A DNA stretch of 64,000 bases from Callorhinus ursinus. Its lineage: Eukaryota > Chordata > Mammalia > Carnivora > Otariidae. The stretch lies in NCBI RefSeq assembly GCF_003265705.1, contig NW_020313157.1, forward strand, positions 186,001-250,000, given 5' to 3'. The translations under genes and the position numbers were made by a program. The notes under the pieces were generated by a model. That model ran no database searches. It was not told where the DNA came from and was given only the letters and a program-made list of their open reading frames with translations. Below, piece by piece: positions 60,901 to 64,000 of the stretch; the first letter of the stretch is position 1, and every line of letters starts with the position of its first letter.

Positions 60901-60916
60901 AGCAAGTACTTTGGAT

Positions 60917-61372
60917 GTATTAGTTTCCTTGGGCTGTCATAGCCAATTACCACAAATTGAGTGGTTAAAACAATATTAATCTATCCTTTCATAGTTCTGG
61001 AGGCCAGACGTCCAAAATCAAGGTGTTGGCTGAGCCACGCTCCCTCTGAAGGTGCTGGAGGAGAATCCTCCCTGGCATCTTCCTACGTTCTGTGGGCTCT
61101 GGTGTTCTTGGGCTTCTCTGGCTTGTAGCCGCATCACCCCAACCTCTGTCTCTGTGCTCATATGCTCTTCTTCCCTCTGTGTCTCACCGGGCCTTCTTCT
61201 AAGACGCCAGCCGGTGGATTTAGGGTGCACCGTGGCCCAATATGACCTCATTTAACTTCCATAATTATACCTGCAAAAACTATTTCCAACAAGGTCCCAG
61301 TCTGAGGTGGCAGGTGAACATGAATTTGGGGTGGGGAGGGGGACACACCATGTAACACAGTCCATCAGATTG
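60917..61372 (-). mobile_element. MaLR LTR (MLT1-like)
   Basis: GTATTAGTTTCCTTGGGCTGTCATAGCCAATTACCACAAATTG, TAGTTCTGGAGGCCAGACGTCC and GGACACACCATGTAACACAG bound a reverse-complement LTR of the same superfamily as those at 38515 and 44629. Confidence 0.8.
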
Positions 61373-62061
61373 AGTCCATTTGACAAACCAGACAACACAG
61401 CTAGCAGGAGTTTGGACACATGTTGGTCTGACTCCGAGTCTTGCTTCCCTTAGTCATTGTCCCCCAAGAACAGCCATCATCAAGCAGCTTTTACTCCCAA
61501 AGAGAGGTGAGAAATGTACTGTAGCAACTCACAGCCCTGTCTTAGGAGTCAGCGTGGGTTCAGCTCGGGCTCTCTTGGTCTCATTTTCCTCCTCCAGAGA
61601 AGGAGGGGATTCTCTCCCACTTCATAGAGTTATCGAGAAGACGAATGGAAATAAAGAGTTTAGGACACATAGATGCTGTGAAGCAAATATCAGGTACTCC
61701 ATAAATTACGGTTGTTAAAAAACCGTCCAGAGATGGTTCTCGATTTCAATACGCATGAGGCTCCGTTCCATGGGCTGCATGGCTGTGGCCACACAGGCCT
61801 TTTAAGCCTCCTAGATTCGGGTGTCTTATCTGAGAAAGGGAACGATGGCCCTTTCCAGGGTTCTTGGGATCAGGAGATACGTGGGCCAGTGGCATCTGAT
61901 GGGTCCTTGGCAATGGCAGTTCCTGGCATCACCATTAACGGGAACAGGCCTGCAAAATATCTCATATTTTCCAGCAATCCCAAATGCCTCCTAGAGTTCG
62001 CCACTCTGCAGTCTAAGTGGCAGTGATAGTGCTGCCAAAGCTGAGCTGAAACCAAGAGCTG

Positions 62062-62095
62062 GACCCTCAACCGACTGGGCCATCCAGGCGGCCCT
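62062..62095 (-). mobile_element. Can-SINE head fragment
   Basis: The short stretch ACCCTCAACCGACTGGGCCATCCAGGC resembles the reverse complement of the SINE 5' end only. No body or tail follows. Confidence 0.5.
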
Positions 62096-62247
62096 CCGTT
62101 CGCCCCTTTTACTGAGTCAGGACACCTGCCGGTATGATCGTTCAGAACCTGGAACATTCGCTGGGACTCCATCTAGAGCGACCAGGGTCACCGAGCCTCC
62201 AATGTCAGTACCTACAGTAGGGATGTCACTTAAGTTCCCTGCTGCTT

Positions 62248-62282
62248 TTATATATATATATATTTATATAATATATATAAAT
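62248..62282. repeat. TA microsatellite
   Basis: TATATATA with single-base interruptions, followed by a CT-rich tract (TCTCTTTATCTCTGTCTCTC) near 62321-62357. Confidence 0.85.
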
Positions 62283-63029
62283 TTTAAAGAAGACAAAAAT
62301 TATGGAGTGAGCCTAGCCTCTGTCTCTTTATCTCTGTCTCTCTCCCTCTCCCTCCACCTTCATGTCTTCCCTTTTTTTCCATCTGTCTATCTTCTGTTTT
62401 ATCCCTTGACCCAGTTTCACCTCCTCTGTGCTTGCAACCACTGGGGATTTGGCCTGCAGACCTAGGCGATCCAGGGTGGGAGATGAGGGGAAAAGTGAGA
62501 GAATTATGTGTCTGGCTTATGTGTTTGGGCGGAGGTCACATTGTCCAACTCAGTTTTTGTCACACGTCCCTGCATCAGACGACCTCTGTGGCTTGCCTGG
62601 ATATTTTAAAAGGAGTATTTTGTCTCCCCTTTGGCCAGTCTTCCCAGTCTACATCCCTCTGGGCTGGGTACCCCATATGGTGGAGGGGGTGACAGAGTAG
62701 GTTCAGAATATTCTGGGTTTCAGCCTCTGTTACATTTCCTATCATCAAAATCCCATCTGCCAGGTCTAACAGGGAAGTGCTGCTCTAGGTGGCTCAGCAG
62801 CATCCTTGGGAAAGCTCCCAGGGCCTGCACTCTTCTTCGGCTCAGGTCCTAAGAGAGGGAAGACCCTCAGGTACCTGCCAAGGCCAGTTCTCTGACCTCG
62901 AGGAGCTACACTGTCCCTTAGGGATCTTGCTTTGGTGCCAAATTAAGCATCTGTTCATCTGAGACATCCTTATAAGCAACGACTCTAGGAATGACCTGGA
63001 GAATTTCTTAAGCAACCCGAATCACTCGT

Positions 63030-63160
63030 GTCATGCCATTCAATCCCTGTGGCAATCGACAAGACCACTGGCCAGATAAGAAAGCTGAGCCTCAGAGAAA
63101 GTGCCAGGTTCAAGGGCCATGCGGTTGGTGAGAAGGACGGTCTGTGTGCTCTCCACACTG
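63030..63160 (-). mobile_element. MIR fragment
   Basis: CCAGATAAGAAAGCTGAGCCTCAGAGAAAGTGCCAGGTTCAAGGGCCATGCGGTTGG follows the reverse MIR core. Confidence 0.65.
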
Positions 63161-64000
63161 ATGGACTAGCCCTTTTTGAGCATTCCAGAAAATAAATCGC
63201 TAAACTTCTATGTCAGAAACTGATTAAAGGGCAAACCCCAAACCTAGATTAATACGATTGTATCTGAGATACTCTAGGTGGAATGCGTATTTCCTATGCA
63301 CTAAATGAGCACAGACCTTCAACTTTAAGTAAATAAGTCAGAAAAAAACAAGGAAACACCAGGTGAAAACCAAACCAAACCAAAATCCTGTATCATCTGA
63401 CACAGGATGGGGGGACAGTGAGAGGGAGGACCTTCCCCTCAGCCGGGCTTCTAGAGCTACATTGGCGTGAAGGGACATGTGCCACTGGGAGCAGACTGGC
63501 CTGTGCCTTTAACTTGAATCCACAGCCAACAAAGGGTAAAGGCTCCCTTTTAGAACCGTCAATGAGAAGTTCTTTCTGAGGGAATTTACCTCGTGCAATT
63601 TTGCTGAATTGTTTATTTTTGAACCTCAGTTAGAGTTCTTTGTACTTGTCCTTAAATATGGGTTTTGGATAATTAGGGTGAATTATCTTTCTGCTCAGGG
63701 TGTGCACAGCAGTAGGGGTGGAAAGGGTTTTCTGTGAACTGCTAGAGCCTTGGATTTCCAGGTGGGGGGCTTCTTCTAAGGGAAACACCCTGGGCTTTGG
63801 GCAAGGTGGGATCTATAGTGTCTCTCATCTGAGCCTATGAGAGATGCAGCCAGTCAACTCATGGAATTCAGCAGAGTTTGCAAAAATGAACATCCTTCAG
63901 AGACACAGCAGAAGCTGTACAGAGGGACTTCAGGGTAGTCGCGTTGGGGATGAGTCTACCCTTGGCAACATGAGGCACCTGGGGTTTGGGGCAGGTTATA

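Larger units (their letters stand above)
34992..64000 (-). other. RBFOX1: RBFOX1 upstream intron (partial)
   Basis: All 29 kb upstream of the 144-nt exon is intron; the preceding coding exon (the MNCEREQLRGNQE-type N-terminus) is not found, consistent with the very long introns of this gene. Contents are mostly old repeats: L2, MIR, three MaLR LTRs in one orientation, MER5A/MER20/MER3-like hAT fragments, L1 pieces, one minus-strand Can-SINE and a large GAT/GGT repeat. Stretches with nothing I recognise include roughly 38970-39860, 41190-42050, 46250-47430, 49400-50380, 55000-55670 and 61700-63020. Confidence 0.85.

Overview
The window is a piece of a mammalian nuclear genome, most likely a caniform carnivoran. 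The evidence is the repeat content: at least five tRNA-derived Can-SINEs, several flanked by perfect target-site duplications, plus carnivore-type L1 3' ends, on a background of older mammalian MIR, L2, MaLR LTR and hAT-type fragments. The SINE 3' halves resemble, from memory, those of arctoid carnivores (bears, seals, mustelids) more than dog SINEC_Cf. There are no bacterial or viral genes and no compact ORFs; almost all apparent ORFs are intronic noise or translated simple repeats.

The only protein-coding gene I can support is RBFOX1 (A2BP1, neuronal and muscle splicing factor), on the minus strand. Five consecutive internal exons are present, all with canonical AG/GT boundaries and compatible phases: 144 nt (34848-34991), 54 nt (28032-28085), 93 nt (20757-20849), 61 nt (18969-19029) and 54 nt (9492-9545). 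They encode the linker before the RNA-recognition motif, the whole RRM, and the start of the C-terminal region. The residues [20 protein letters not shown] and the [12 protein letters not shown] linker identify RBFOX1 rather than RBFOX2 or RBFOX3. The first coding exons and the C-terminal exons lie outside the window.

Layout: 1-9491 is 3'-side intron with an ancient solo LTR, MIRs and AT-rich unique DNA. 9492-34991 holds the exons and their introns. Within it, about 19.0-22.6 kb, around the 61- and 93-nt exons, is free of recognisable interspersed repeats and is rich in the RBFOX binding motif UGCAUG. 34992-64000 is part of the long upstream intron, filled with L2, MIR, MaLR LTRs, a 440-bp GAT/GGT repeat and scattered AT-rich segments that may be conserved non-coding elements.

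The most interesting signals are: the RBFOX motif placed directly across both splice sites of the RRM exon (autoregulation); other UGCAUG sites at regulatory distances from two more exons; a two-SINE cassette flanked by one shared 18-bp target-site duplication, which looks like a SINE-driven 3' transduction; a second smaller SINE read-through event; an L1 nested inside an L2; and a GAT/GGT repeat with a 153-bp higher-order period.
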